Shown: positions 1-8,861, numbered from the stretch's first letter. The stretch is 64,000 nt of DNA from Ancylobacter novellus (GCA_003241485.1 QFQD01000003.1:1-64000); one strand, 5' to 3'. Notes: a model not told the origin generated them from the sequence alone. A program made the numbers and translations.

Positions 1-1464
1 GGAGGATTGCGACGAGCGACTGACCTGATCGATCTCGACCGTGGTCGCGCCGCAACGCCGGGAGATGTAGTCGGCGGTCTCGGGATCGTTGACGGCGGCA
101 AAGCTGATCCAGCTCGCCGACTCGAACCATTTGCTCGCGGCATCGCGTCCGCCCCAGGTCTCGCGTATCTGGCCGATCGACTGGAACAGCAGGATGAGGG
201 TGATGCCGTATTTGCGGCCGGCGTCGCGGGCGGTTTCGAGGATCCGCATGAAGCCGAGCCGCGCCACCTCGTCGAGCAGGAACAGCGCCCTCCCCGTCAT
301 CTCACCGTTCCGGTTGTAGATCGCGTTCATGAACGCGCCGATGATGACGCGGGCGAGGCCCGCATGGGTCTCCAGCGTCTTCAGGTCGAGATTGATGAAG
401 ACGTCCGTCTCAGCCCCGGCGAGATCGTCGGTGACGAAGGAGCTACCGGATACGAGCGCGGCATAGTTCGGGTAGCTCAGCCAGTGGGTTTCCTTGACGG
501 CGTTGGCGTAAACCCCCGAGAAGGTCTCCGGCGTCATGTTGACGAAGACGGCGACGTTCTCCCTTACGAATGGCGACCCCGAACCGTCATAGATTTCCTG
601 CAAACGCGACCGCAGCTTCGGCTCGGGCTCGGAGAGATTGGTGCGCACCTGGCGCAGTGTCTGGTCCTTCTCCTCCGTATGCCCCGACAGGCAGACATCG
701 GCGATGAGCGCGGTCAGGAGTTGCAAGGCCGAGGCGCGGAAGAAGTCGTCGCGCACGCCGCGCGCCCCGCCGCTGTCGCTCATGATCCAGGAAGCGACGG
801 CCGCGATGTCCTCCTCCTTGGTGCCGCCGAAACGGCCGATCCAGTCCAGCGCGTTGAAACCGGTCGCCGGCTCCTTCGGGTCGAGCACATGGACGGTGCG
901 TCCAGCGGCACGGCGATGATCGATCACCATGGGTGCGACCTCGTTCGAGGGGTCGAGCACGACGAGCGTGCCACCCCATTTGAGGGCAGTGGGGATCGTC
1001 ACCGAGGTCGTCTTGTACCCGCCGGAACCGGCGAAGACGATGCCGTGCGAGGAGCCAAAGGAGGCGTCGAAGCAGAGCAGCGGCGAGCGCCCGCCCGCTC
1101 CCCAGCTCTGCCGATTCGCCGCACGAAACACCGCCGCCGCCGTGCTGTCCTGATCGACACGGTGACGCTCGCCAACGACGATACCGCCGGTGTCGGGAAA
1201 GAGCTTGCCGGCCTCGGCCATCGTCATCCAGTCGGCATCGCCATGCAGGGCACGCCTGCCATGCACTCGCTTCGGCGACGGCGCGGCGAAGGCGGCGTTG
1301 CCTTTCACGGCGACCCGCAGGGCGAAGCATCCGATGATCAGAGCGGCACCAGCGCCGATCAGGTAGGCCGGATCGACCTGAGTGAGCGCTGGCGACCGCG
1401 ATGTCGCACGCAGCACGGCGATGAAGATCGCCATCGCGCATCCCGCGACCACGCTGTCGCTCGG
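1..1464 (-). pseudogene. traG: Conjugal transfer coupling protein TraG, interrupted and running off the left edge
   Basis: VirD4/TraG-type ATPase that couples the relaxosome to the type IV secretion channel at the inner membrane. The minus-strand frame is open from 1464 to base 1. It shows a hydrophobic N-terminal stretch, a Walker A motif GSGGYKTTS encoded near 1040-1065, a Walker B-like LFLLDEVARLG near 255-290, and the conserved GGRDAASKWFE region near 110-165. It matches the Ti-plasmid TraG type. The N-terminus (about 60-70 residues relative to Ti TraG) is absent: the transposon at 1465-4993 cuts the frame, and beyond it the frame continues into an antitoxin fragment rather than a TraG N-terminus. 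A GTG at the transposon junction (about 1467) or an ATG near 1420 could restart translation, but a functional product is doubtful. Confidence 0.88.
1460..1464. repeat. Target-site duplication CTCGG, left copy
   Basis: CTCGG directly precedes the left transposon end (CACTTAATT...). The identical pentamer follows the right end at 4994-4998. A 5-bp duplication is usual for Tn7/Mu/Tn5053-like DDE transposons and fixes the element borders at 1465 and 4993. Confidence 0.9.
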
Positions 1465-1549
1465 CACTTAATTGCAAGAATGCGGCGGTTTGGTTGAGCC
1501 TTGGCATTTAATTTTGAGAATCAAGGTGATCTGATTCTCAAATTAACTG
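1465..1549. repeat. Left transposon end with three transposase-binding-type repeats
   Basis: Three related 16-17-bp motifs lie at 1465-1481 (CACTTAATTGCAAGAAT), 1505-1521 (CATTTAATTTTGAGAAT) and, inverted, 1534-1549 (ATTCTCAAATTAACTG). The third overlaps the end of tniQ, whose stop codon lies inside the repeat. They match the right-end repeats and are the likely TniA binding sites. Confidence 0.8.
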
Positions 1550-2389
1550 CATTTGCGAGGAGGCTCGCAGGTTGCTGGCCCGAGCTATCATGGTCTCGAC
1601 GGCGTCAGTGAATCGGACCCTGTTGTCACCCATCATGTACCCGCGCATCATCCGGAGCATCTCTGGACCGGCACTTTCGACGATGGCAACGCCTGCGAGT
1701 AAGGCCGGCCGCATGTAGAGTGGCAGGATCGGTTTCGCAGGTGTGGGCAGGTTCTCCTGTTCCGCGGCGACGACATGGTCGAGATCGGGGATGATTGCGC
1801 CGAGCACGCGGAAGCGCCAGAGCTCATGCTCAGGAGGCACAGGCCAAGTGATGCGCCGCATCAGGAGAAGCCGGGCGATTTCTGTTGGCGATGTCCAGGT
1901 TCCGATACCACGTTCGGCTTCGTCGTCGAGCAGCTTCTCGCCACGAAGAGCTGCAGCGCGATATTGCAGGAAAGGGGAGGGGAGCTCGCGCTCGCGGGCA
2001 TCCCGGAGTTGGATTCCACATAGAGGGCACGTGATGCGCCACCCCAGAAGCTGGCTTCGCAGGATTGGTGCTGGTTCAGTGCCACCAAGGTTGCAGTTCG
2101 TGCAATAGTGCGTTGGCCGCATTGCGATGAGCCGACGCGATGATCTCGCGACATTCGCGAATGTCATTCGATGCGCCACTGCCGGCTCAGTGGCAAACAT
2201 GTTGGCTAGGCGGATTTCCTGATCACCACTGAGATGGAGATCTGCTGCTCGCAATGACGAGGCCTCTGGGAGGCAATGCCTCAGCATGACCAACGGTGGA
2301 ATTGCATAGAATGCGGCGTGCCGTCTGATCCAGGAGGACAACAGTTCGTCGGCGACAGGCGACAGCCTCACCGGTAACCGCCGCATCAT
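1538..2389 (-). CDS. tniQ: TniQ-family transposition/target-selection protein
   Basis: 283-residue TniQ/TnsD-family protein, which in Tn7-like and Tn5053-like elements helps choose the target site. The N-terminus begins MMRRLPVRLSPVADE, matching the usual TniQ start with its LPVR...E-S-W segment. A zinc-finger-like Cys pair set follows: C96/C99 (YCTNCN) and C121/C124 (CPLC). The start ATG overlaps the tniB stop by 4 bp (ATGA), so translation is coupled. Its stop codon lies within the left-end repeat of the transposon. Length is short compared with TnsD (about 500 aa) but normal for TniQ-type proteins of minimal elements. Confidence 0.88.
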   Translation of the reverse strand: MMRRLPVRLSPVADELLSSWIRRHAAFYAIPPLVMLRHCLPEASSLRAADLHLSGDQEIRLANMFATEPAVAHRMTFANVARSSRRLIAMRPTHYCTNCNLGGTEPAPILRSQLLGWRITCPLCGIQLRDARERELPSPFLQYRAAALRGEKLLDDEAERGIGTWTSPTEIARLLLMRRITWPVPPEHELWRFRVLGAIIPDLDHVVAAEQENLPTPAKPILPLYMRPALLAGVAIVESAGPEMLRMMRGYMMGDNRVRFTDAVETMIARASNLRASSQMQLI

Positions 2390-3267
2390 GCGAACGCCGC
2401 CTCGGCATCGAATTCCGGCTCCCAGTTATCGACCGATTCATCGGTGATGCATTCGCGGCCGCTATCGATGGCGTCGACCGCAAGGCTGTTGATCATGTGG
2501 AAGATGTTGGCAGTGATGCCCTCTGTGATCTGAAGCATCCGCCGCAGCGATTTCGGCGCCAGAACCGAGGATCGCCGCAGCGGTGTATTGCGAACGATCG
2601 AGGTTACCAGGGTTTCGAACTGTTCGTTCGCTGCCCACCGGCTCAAGGTAAACTGCTCGAACCGGCGTGCAAGCTGGACATCGCCGCTGATCGCTTCGCG
2701 CGCCTCGTTGACGCCGAAGCAGACCAGCGAGATCTGCAGACGATTGCTGAGGAACCGCAGCGTGTTCAGGACAATGCGCTGCTCGCGGTAGGATCCCGCG
2801 AGAATGTTATGCACCTCATCGATGACCAGTACCTGCACGCCGATCGCTTCCATGATCCGCAATGCCGCCTGCTCCATCTGGGCGATGTCGGCGCGTGGCC
2901 GCTGAGGCGCGCCGAGGAGGGTGAGGAGTTCGGCGTAGAAACGTCGTTCGCCCGGGCGGCTGGTCATTTCTAGGGCCAGGACCGGCGTCTTCAACGTGCC
3001 GGTCAGCGGATCGAAGCTTGGCGGGTGCTCGTCCCGGAACCGCTTCATGATCATGGTCTTGCCCATGCCGCTGTCACCGTAGATCGCAACCGAAGGCATG
3101 CGCGTGCCGCGCGGATGGTCGAGTAGCGCGCTGAGCCGGTCGAGCGCCTGCTTGGCGCGTGGATAAAGCACCCACCGGCGCGATCGTATCGCGCGAATGC
3201 GTCGGTCGTCCGTTTCGGCAAGCAGCGCTGCGGCGCCGACGGTCAGGTGGAAGATCTCATCGCTCAT
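2386..3267 (-). CDS. tniB: TniB-family AAA+ ATPase (transposition target regulator)
   Basis: 293-residue AAA+ ATPase of the TniB/TnsC/MuB group. In this family the ATPase bridges the transposase and the target selector and confers target immunity. Walker A is GDSGMGKT at residues 64-71 and Walker B is VLVIDEVHN at about 145-153. The N-terminal region carries the usual basic stretch before the P-loop. It starts 12 bp after the tniA stop and overlaps tniQ by 4 bp, so tniA-tniB-tniQ form one operon. Confidence 0.92.
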   Translation of the reverse strand: MSDEIFHLTVGAAALLAETDDRRIRAIRSRRWVLYPRAKQALDRLSALLDHPRGTRMPSVAIYGDSGMGKTMIMKRFRDEHPPSFDPLTGTLKTPVLALEMTSRPGERRFYAELLTLLGAPQRPRADIAQMEQAALRIMEAIGVQVLVIDEVHNILAGSYREQRIVLNTLRFLSNRLQISLVCFGVNEAREAISGDVQLARRFEQFTLSRWAANEQFETLVTSIVRNTPLRRSSVLAPKSLRRMLQITEGITANIFHMINSLAVDAIDSGRECITDESVDNWEPEFDAEAAFA

Positions 3268-3279
3268 ATTCGCTCCAGC

Positions 3280-4893
3280 TCAATCTGTATCCTCGACAAA
3301 GGGTACAGGTTTGCTGGAGTCGACACCTCGGAGCGAGCCCCATCCCCGATCATCCACCTTCGATTTGGAAGGGATCTTTCCGCGGTGCGCGGCCGCTGTC
3401 TTTTTGGTTGCCGCTTCAATCAATTCGCGCTGCGCCATCGCTGTGCGGACGATGATCCGGGTGTCGACTTCACGTCGGCCTTTCGCGAGTAGTGTGCGTC
3501 GAGCAGTCACCGCCTCATGCAGGGTTATCGATGGCAGCGTCACATCCGCATAGCGGGCCTCCACGAAGTTTCCTGTAGGCCGCCGGACAAAGATACGCCC
3601 CATGTCCCGCGGATCGTATTTGACAAGCAGTCGCCGGTCCGTACGTCCGACGTCGGCGTTGAGCGCCGCCGACCAATAACGCAGGCCGAACAGATGAACG
3701 CCTGTTGGGCGCAAAGTGCGCTCCTGCTCGGGCAGGAAGGTGAGCCAGAAGCGGAGCCGATCCTGTGGCAGCCGAAGCGGGATTTCGCCCTCGTGCTCCC
3801 GCCAGACCGCAATCGGCGGACGGCTCAGACCGCTATGAATCGACTGATGATAGGAGCCGACGATGTCGAGTGCGATGTACTGCTCGAGCTCCCGCAGTGT
3901 CAGTGCGGCGTGCCGCTTCGAGTCGTAGTCTCCCAGCTCCTGTTCGTTGCTGAACGTTGTCCCGGGTAGCAGGTGCAACTTCCCCATCTGCGTGCCGATC
4001 AGACGCTCGATGTGGCCGCCGAAGCGTGGCTCCCCCGGCGGCCGCCATTCGATTGCCATACCGGCATCCTCGCACCCTCTCTTGAATGCTCGACTGCGGA
4101 AGTCGGCGCCGTTGTCGACATGCACCGTGTTGGGCAGGCCGGCGACGGGCCACGGCTCGGTGATCTCGCGTTCTCTGAGCCAGGCCGTTTTGTCGAAGAC
4201 GGAGTGCAATAAGCACAGGCTGGTGGACAGCCGGGACGGCGCCTCCATCGTAAGATAGAACCCAGTCACCATGCGGCTGCACACATCCATTGCCAAAGTC
4301 AGCCATGGCCGGCCGATCGGCTCGCGAGTCTCCTCGTCGACAACAAAGATATCAACCTTGGTATGATCGATCTGGACCACGTCCAGGGGACGTGCGACCT
4401 CAAACGATCTCGGAACTGGTGTGGTCGCCTTGACGATCTTCTGTTCGCCGCGTCGCCTCGCACGCTTTTGAAGATCGATGTCCTCGAGGCGAGCCACTAT
4501 CGTTCGGCGATGCGGCGGTTTGAGATCCGCTGCCGAGCAATTCGTCTGCACGTCCCGCACCAATTGCGAGATCGTCGGTCGGGTCCGCCTCAGGTAGAAT
4601 GCGTTAATCGTGGCGCGGATGATCTCTTCCCGCTTTTCGTCCAGAGTACGATGACCCTCCGGGCGTCCGCGCTTACGATCCACCAGCGACAGGACCGTTC
4701 CACCAGCGCGGAACAGCTTGATCAGCCGGTATGCTGTCGCTTGGCTGACAGCCATCTCGACGGCAAGTTTGCCAACCTCTGCGGCTGTTGCATTGCCAGT
4801 CCGGCTCTTCAGGAATTCACGAATTGCATCAGCCCGTCGGCAGGCTTCATCCCAAAGTGCCTCATCAATCTCATCGGGAAAAGGATCGCTCAT
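3280..4893 (-). CDS. tniA: TniA-family DDE transposase (Mu/Tn5053 type)
   Basis: 537-residue transposase. The N-terminal third contains helix-turn-helix segments (residues about 35-145, including the VDRKRGRPEGHRT linker). An RNase H-like integrase core follows with D176 (QIDHTKVD), D260 (VHVDNGADF) and E296 (GGHIERLIG), a DD(35)E arrangement. The C-terminus is a Mu_C-type domain. It is the first gene of the tni operon, and its start lies about 100 bp inside the right end, leaving room for the end repeats and a promoter. Nothing suggests inactivation. Confidence 0.93.
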   Translation of the reverse strand: MSDPFPDEIDEALWDEACRRADAIREFLKSRTGNATAAEVGKLAVEMAVSQATAYRLIKLFRAGGTVLSLVDRKRGRPEGHRTLDEKREEIIRATINAFYLRRTRPTISQLVRDVQTNCSAADLKPPHRRTIVARLEDIDLQKRARRRGEQKIVKATTPVPRSFEVARPLDVVQIDHTKVDIFVVDEETREPIGRPWLTLAMDVCSRMVTGFYLTMEAPSRLSTSLCLLHSVFDKTAWLREREITEPWPVAGLPNTVHVDNGADFRSRAFKRGCEDAGMAIEWRPPGEPRFGGHIERLIGTQMGKLHLLPGTTFSNEQELGDYDSKRHAALTLRELEQYIALDIVGSYHQSIHSGLSRPPIAVWREHEGEIPLRLPQDRLRFWLTFLPEQERTLRPTGVHLFGLRYWSAALNADVGRTDRRLLVKYDPRDMGRIFVRRPTGNFVEARYADVTLPSITLHEAVTARRTLLAKGRREVDTRIIVRTAMAQRELIEAATKKTAAAHRGKIPSKSKVDDRGWGSLRGVDSSKPVPFVEDTD

Positions 4894-4926
4894 GGCAGAC
4901 CTGCGCGGAAAACCGTGGCGTATCTT

Positions 4927-4993
4927 ATTCTCACATTAAGTGACAAAATCCAACTCGGATTATCAAATTAAATGCCCATTCTCAAATTAAGTG
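4927..4993. repeat. Right transposon end with three transposase-binding-type repeats
   Basis: Three 16-bp repeats: 4927-4942 (ATTCTCACATTAAGTG), 4959-4974 (ATTATCAAATTAAATG) and 4978-4993 (ATTCTCAAATTAAGTG). All face the same way and end at the transposon border. Together with the left end they give the consensus CACTTAATTTGAGAAT read inward. Close multiple repeats at both ends are characteristic of Tn7-like and Tn5053-like transposons. Confidence 0.85.
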
Positions 4994-4998
4994 CTCGG
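4994..4998. repeat. Target-site duplication CTCGG, right copy
   Basis: Identical to 1460-1464 and adjacent to the right transposon end. Confidence 0.9.
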
Positions 4999-5352
4999 GC
5001 AAGTTGCTGAAATCGTTGGGGTCCGATTCGCACGATTAAATGGAAAGCGACAATGCCCATAATCGGCGATCGGTTCGTTGCGGTACCAGTAGATCGCCTT
5101 GTCGATATCCCTGGTGAGTTCGGTGGCCGCCGAGATCACCTTCACCATCTCGCGCATCCGTCCCTGCAGCCGTTCGGAGGAGGGGTTGCGCAAGGTGTTG
5201 CGATGAACCCCGGTGAGCTGGGCCAGATTGGCGACGTTGACGCCGAGTGCCTTGGACAGGCGCTTTGGAGAAATATAGGGCGTCCGGGGCTCCTGCAGGC
5301 TGTCGACGAAGCCGGAAACCATCGCTGTGTGAGCTGGCTGAGCCTGGGCCAT
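4999..5352 (-). pseudogene. DUF2384 (MbcA/ParS/Xre-type) antitoxin fragment, C-terminus lost
   Basis: The frame encodes the N-terminal and central part of an Xre/MbcA/ParS-type antitoxin: PYISPKRLSKALGVNVA..., LTGVHRNTLRNP and AIYWYRNEPIADYGH. Intact homologues continue after the last motif with roughly 30 more residues. Here the sequence changes to unrelated residues (CRFPFNRANRTPTI) and then meets the transposon. The ATG at 5352 is favoured because GAGG lies 7 nt upstream; an in-frame ATG also exists at 5391. No RES-domain toxin is next to it. Deleting the transposon and one CTCGG copy makes this frame run straight into traG, so the locus was already rearranged before insertion. Confidence 0.75.
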
Positions 5353-5462
5353 GGCAGAACCTCGCTTGTGCCCTGCACAATATATGCACATTCAACGCAC
5401 ATCAAGGTCCGACTTGTCCAGTGCGATCGATAGGCGTTCAACTGCGAGGTCAGGTCGCGTGT

Positions 5463-5828
5463 TCATACCGGCGGGTGAATGCTGTGGCCTTGCAGATACA
5501 TGGCGATGCCGGCCAGCGTCACTGCGGCATGCAGAGCGGCAAGGATTGCGATGGCGAGGCTGACGAACAGCAGGATATGCCGACGCGCCATGGCGTGGTC
5601 ATTCGCGTCGCTCCGGTCGAGCGGCATCCCGAAGCTGCGATACAGGATGAGCCCGGCGATGGCCGCGAGCAGCAAGCTCAGGGTGATTGCGATGATGCTT
5701 GCCGCTGGCAGGCCCGCGCGCCCCAACAGCGCTGCGACCAGCAAGGCCAGCAGGCCGGTGCGTGACCAGGAAAGCGCCGTGCGTTCGGGCTGCAGTCCGG
5801 GATCCTTCGCCTCGTGCCGGTCCGTCAT
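5463..5828 (-). CDS. DUF202 (YidG/YidH-like) membrane protein, second copy
   Basis: 121-residue inner-membrane protein. It has the DUF202 signature near the N-terminus (LQPERTALSWSRTGL), followed by three predicted transmembrane helices. The start MTDRHEAKD at 5828 is chosen over a longer frame because the DUF202 motif follows at the normal distance and the start lies 5 bp after the upstream gene's stop. It forms a pair with the DUF202 gene just upstream. The family's biochemical role is unknown. Confidence 0.8.
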   Translation of the reverse strand: MTDRHEAKDPGLQPERTALSWSRTGLLALLVAALLGRAGLPAASIIAITLSLLLAAIAGLILYRSFGMPLDRSDANDHAMARRHILLFVSLAIAILAALHAAVTLAGIAMYLQGHSIHPPV

Positions 5829-5833
5829 CGGGT

Positions 5834-6235
5834 TCAACTCGTGACGACCAGCCCCCCCAGCGCGGCTGCCAGAAGCGCGGTCAGCGTGGCCAGAACAGGC
5901 AGAAGCAGGCTGCGGGGTAGATCCGCCTCGTGCCGCATCGCCCGCTCGGCACGCGCCCAGCGCGTGTAGGCCGTGACGGCGAGCGTGGCGCCGGCGCAGA
6001 ACAGGACCAGCGCCAATATCAGCCTCGTCAGCGGTGAGCCCAGATGGGAGGCAAACTGATCGATGCCTACGGCGCCCGCGATCAAGGCAAGCGCGGTTCT
6101 GATCCATGCGAGAAAGGTCCGCTCATTCGCAAGCGAGAAACGGTAGTCGGGGCGGCTCCCCAGCTCCCACCATTTAGGCTTCCGGCCTCCCGTCGCAGCG
6201 CGCTCCGGGGCAGGCGCAGCAGATTGCACATCCAT
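5834..6235 (-). CDS. YidH-like DUF202 membrane protein, first copy
   Basis: About 133 residues from the ATG at 6235 (MDVQSAAPAPE). The YidH signature is clear: DYRFSLANERTFLAWIRTAL, then three hydrophobic helices (about residues 50-70, 75-95 and 110-130). The frame is open further upstream but that part looks like non-coding sequence. It precedes the second DUF202 gene by 5 bp, so the two are co-transcribed, as yidH-yidG pairs often are. Function unknown; both are predicted inner-membrane proteins. Confidence 0.8.
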   Translation of the reverse strand: MDVQSAAPAPERAATGGRKPKWWELGSRPDYRFSLANERTFLAWIRTALALIAGAVGIDQFASHLGSPLTRLILALVLFCAGATLAVTAYTRWARAERAMRHEADLPRSLLLPVLATLTALLAAALGGLVVTS

Positions 6236-6384
6236 GTCGACAGCCTGCTCTCTCTCTTTGCGTCTCGTCGCGACCTGGCAGCCAGGGCGTTCTGCGCCAT
6301 ACCGGCCCTTCGTTGCCGGTGCTTGCCGTAGCGGCAGAGAAGGCACCGAATTTGATCCATTCCAAATTCTGCTTGCCAAGAGGC

Positions 6385-6400
6385 ATATAGCTATATAGCT
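6385..6400. promoter_or_regulatory. Palindromic AT-rich operator candidate before the GntR gene
   Basis: Overlapping perfect palindromes ATATAGCTATAT (6385-6396) and AGCTATATAGCT (6389-6400) lie 20-35 bp upstream of the GntR start, between divergent genes. HutC-type GntR repressors bind short TATA-containing dyads, so this is a reasonable autoregulatory operator. Inferred only. Confidence 0.5.
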
Positions 6401-6419
6401 TCAGATCATGGAGGAAACA

Positions 6420-7247
6420 ATGACAAAACAAGAACCATCATTCCCCGCCTCCGCGACGGGGGTAGCCGCGAAAGGTCCGAAAAAGGAGCCGTCGCGCCTG
6501 AAACGTGCCTTCGAGACCTACTCAAGCAATCGCGAGCCGCTCCATCTTCAGATTCGCAAGTCGATCCTCGATATTCTTGCGCAAGGCTACTGGTCGCCCG
6601 GCGACAAGCTTCCCGCCGAGCGCGACATAGCCGACGACCTCGGCATCAGCCTCGGCACCGTGCAGAAGACGTTGATCGCCCTCGCCGCCGATGGCGTTCT
6701 GGTGCGCAAGCACGGCCACGGCACCTTCGTGGCAGGAGATGCCACCCAGTCGGCGCGGCTCATTCACTTTCGCTTCGAAGGAGAGGACGGCACCTCGATC
6801 GCGCCGGTCTACGCCGAAGCGATCGAGCGGCGCATCGTGCGCGAACGCGGTGCCTGGTCGCAGTTTCTGACCGGCAGCCGCTCGGTGATCATGATCACCC
6901 GGCGCGTGAATGTCGCCGATGAATTTGACTGCATCAGCGATTTCTACATCGACGCGGACGATTTCAGTCCGTTGATGGACATGCCGCTGGAGCAGTTGCA
7001 CAAAATCATCATCCGGGAATTCATCGCCTCGAATTTCAATGCGCCGACGATCAACGTGACCCAGAGCATTGCCTGCGGGACGCTCCCGGAGCGGGTCTGC
7101 ACGCTCCTGAAGGCGAACACGTCGAATATCGGCATGGTGTTGACCGTGCGCTCATGGACGCATGGCGACCGGCCGATCGCCTTCCAGAAGATTTTCATAC
7201 CTGCCGGTGCGCGGCCTCTGGAAATCCCGACCCCCCGGCTCCGTTGA
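6420..7247 (+). CDS. GntR-family transcriptional regulator, HutC subfamily (UTRA domain)
   Basis: 275-residue regulator. The N-terminal winged helix spans about residues 30-100 (LHLQIRKSILDILAQGYWSPGDKLPAERDIADDLGIS). It is followed by a UTRA effector-binding domain (about 110-270) containing RRVNVADEFDCISDFYID. The ATG at 6420 is preferred over one at 6408 because GGAGG (6410-6414) sits at proper spacing before it. The gene is 15 bp upstream of the GMC oxidoreductase and points the same way, so it probably controls the catabolic cluster to 13684 in response to a pathway metabolite. A palindrome at 6385-6400 may be its operator. Confidence 0.9.
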   Translation: MTKQEPSFPASATGVAAKGPKKEPSRLKRAFETYSSNREPLHLQIRKSILDILAQGYWSPGDKLPAERDIADDLGISLGTVQKTLIALAADGVLVRKHGHGTFVAGDATQSARLIHFRFEGEDGTSIAPVYAEAIERRIVRERGAWSQFLTGSRSVIMITRRVNVADEFDCISDFYIDADDFSPLMDMPLEQLHKIIIREFIASNFNAPTINVTQSIACGTLPERVCTLLKANTSNIGMVLTVRSWTHGDRPIAFQKIFIPAGARPLEIPTPRLR

Positions 7248-7262
7248 TCTCCAGGTGCAGCG

Positions 7263-8861
7263 ATGGAATTCGATTACGTCATCATTGGTGGCGGAACGGC
7301 CGGCTGCGTCCTGGCCAACCGATTGAGCGCGAGCGGCAAGCATCAGGTGCTGATGCTTGAGGCCGGTCCTGCCGACACCTATCCCTGGATTCACATCCCG
7401 ATCGGCTATGCCAAGACCATGTTCCACCCCCGATACAATTGGGGATTCTACACGGAACCCGAACCCGAACTGAACAACCGGAAACTCTACTGGCCGCGCG
7501 GCAAGGTGCTCGGTGGCTCAAGCTCGATCAACGGTCTCATCTACATCCGCGGCCAGGCCGAGGACTATGATGGATGGGCGGCCCTGGGCAATGAAGGCTG
7601 GGCCTGGAAGGATGTGCTACCGACCTTCAAGAAGCTGGAAAACAACGAGCGAGGCGAATCCGCCTATCACGGCGCGAACGGCCCGCTCGGGTGCTCCGAC
7701 ATCCATGATCGCCCGGAGATCATGGAAGCCATCATCGGCGGTGCAAGGGAGATGGGCGTCCCGACCACCGACGACTTCAATGGCGCCTCGCAGGAAGGGG
7801 CCGGTTACTATCAGCTGCTGACCAGAAAGGGACGGCGTTGTTCAAGCGCTGTCGGCTATCTCGCCCCCGCGCGCCAACGGCCCAACCTGACGGTTGAGAC
7901 TGAGGCGATGGCGCAGAAAATCCTTTTCGAGGGCACGCGCGCCAGCGGCGTGGAGTTCTTGCAGGCCGGCGCGCTCAAGCGGGTGCGCGCCCATCGCGAG
8001 GTGATCCTGGCCGCCGGTGCGATCCAGTCTCCGCAACTCCTGGAATTGTCCGGCGTCGGCAATCCCGCCATCCTCGGCAAGCACTGCATCCCGGTGATCC
8101 ACGCGCTGAGGGGTGTCGGCGAGAACCTGCAGGATCACCTGCAGTTTCGCCTCATGTATCGCTGTAAAAAGCCGATCACCACCAATGATGACCTGAGATC
8201 CTGGACGAGGAAGATCGGCATCGGATTGCGCTACGTCTTCGCGCGGTCGGGTCCTATGGCTGTCGGGATCAATCATGTCGGCATGTTCGCCCGGGTCCTG
8301 CCGGAATCCGCGACTCCCGACATCCAGTTCCACGTCGCCGCGCTGACCGCGGATCGGGTGGCTGACAAGCCGCATCCCTGGCCTGGCTTCACGCTGAGCG
8401 TCTGCCAGCTTCGTCCAAAGTCTCGCGGCTCGATCCATATCGCATCGCCGCTCGCCGCCGCCGCTCCGGCGATCCGGCCGAACTACCTGACCGAGGAGGA
8501 AGACTGGCGGTGCTCGCTGGCGGGCGTGCGGTTGGCCCAATCCATCGCACGCTCCTCCGAGATGCGAGACTATACCGACTCCTCCTACAAGCCCGCCGGC
8601 TTTGCCGACAGCGACGAGGCCTTGAAGGCGTTCTGCCGTGAGAGCGGAGCGACCATTTTCCATCCGGTGGGTACCTGCAAGATGGGCAGCGATCCGGATG
8701 CGGTCGTTGATAGCCGGCTACGGGTGCGCGGCCTGTCCAATCTGCGCATTGCCGATGCCTCGATCATGCCGCTGCTCGTCTCCGGCAACACCAGCGCGCC
8801 TTCCGTGATGATCGGCGAAAAGGCGGCGGAGTTCATATTGGGAGGGGCCGATGTCCACTGA
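7263..8861 (+). CDS. GMC-family FAD-dependent oxidoreductase (choline dehydrogenase-like)
   Basis: 532-residue flavoprotein that should oxidise an alcohol to an aldehyde. The N-terminus has the FAD-binding dinucleotide motif (DYVIIGGGTAGCVLANRLS). The GMC signatures PRGKVLGGSSSINGLIYIRG and GAIQSPQLLELSGVG follow. The C-terminal active-site segment has FHPVGTCKMG (catalytic His) and SGNTSAPSVMI (catalytic Asn). It lies between the GntR regulator and aconitase X genes. With the aldehyde dehydrogenase at 12242 it could convert an alcohol to an acid in two steps. The substrate cannot be read from sequence. Confidence 0.93.
   Translation: MEFDYVIIGGGTAGCVLANRLSASGKHQVLMLEAGPADTYPWIHIPIGYAKTMFHPRYNWGFYTEPEPELNNRKLYWPRGKVLGGSSSINGLIYIRGQAEDYDGWAALGNEGWAWKDVLPTFKKLENNERGESAYHGANGPLGCSDIHDRPEIMEAIIGGAREMGVPTTDDFNGASQEGAGYYQLLTRKGRRCSSAVGYLAPARQRPNLTVETEAMAQKILFEGTRASGVEFLQAGALKRVRAHREVILAAGAIQSPQLLELSGVGNPAILGKHCIPVIHALRGVGENLQDHLQFRLMYRCKKPITTNDDLRSWTRKIGIGLRYVFARSGPMAVGINHVGMFARVLPESATPDIQFHVAALTADRVADKPHPWPGFTLSVCQLRPKSRGSIHIASPLAAAAPAIRPNYLTEEEDWRCSLAGVRLAQSIARSSEMRDYTDSSYKPAGFADSDEALKAFCRESGATIFHPVGTCKMGSDPDAVVDSRLRVRGLSNLRIADASIMPLLVSGNTSAPSVMIGEKAAEFILGGADVH

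Larger units (their letters stand above)
1465..4993. mobile_element. Minimal TniA-TniB-TniQ transposon, 3529 bp
   Basis: Compact Tn5053/Tn7-like element holding only tniA, tniB and tniQ on the minus strand. No tnsA-like nuclease, resolvase or cargo gene is present. Its ends are inverted (CACTTAATT...) and carry repeated 16-17-bp motifs. It is flanked by perfect CTCGG duplications, so the insertion looks simple and fairly recent. Without TnsA such elements are expected to transpose by a copy-and-paste (cointegrate) route, and without a resolvase they depend on host recombination. It interrupts a frame linking an antitoxin fragment to traG. Confidence 0.9.

Noticed and set aside
7..1497. Long open plus-strand frame opposite traG
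   Set aside because: Arg/His-rich antisense translation; the minus strand clearly encodes TraG.
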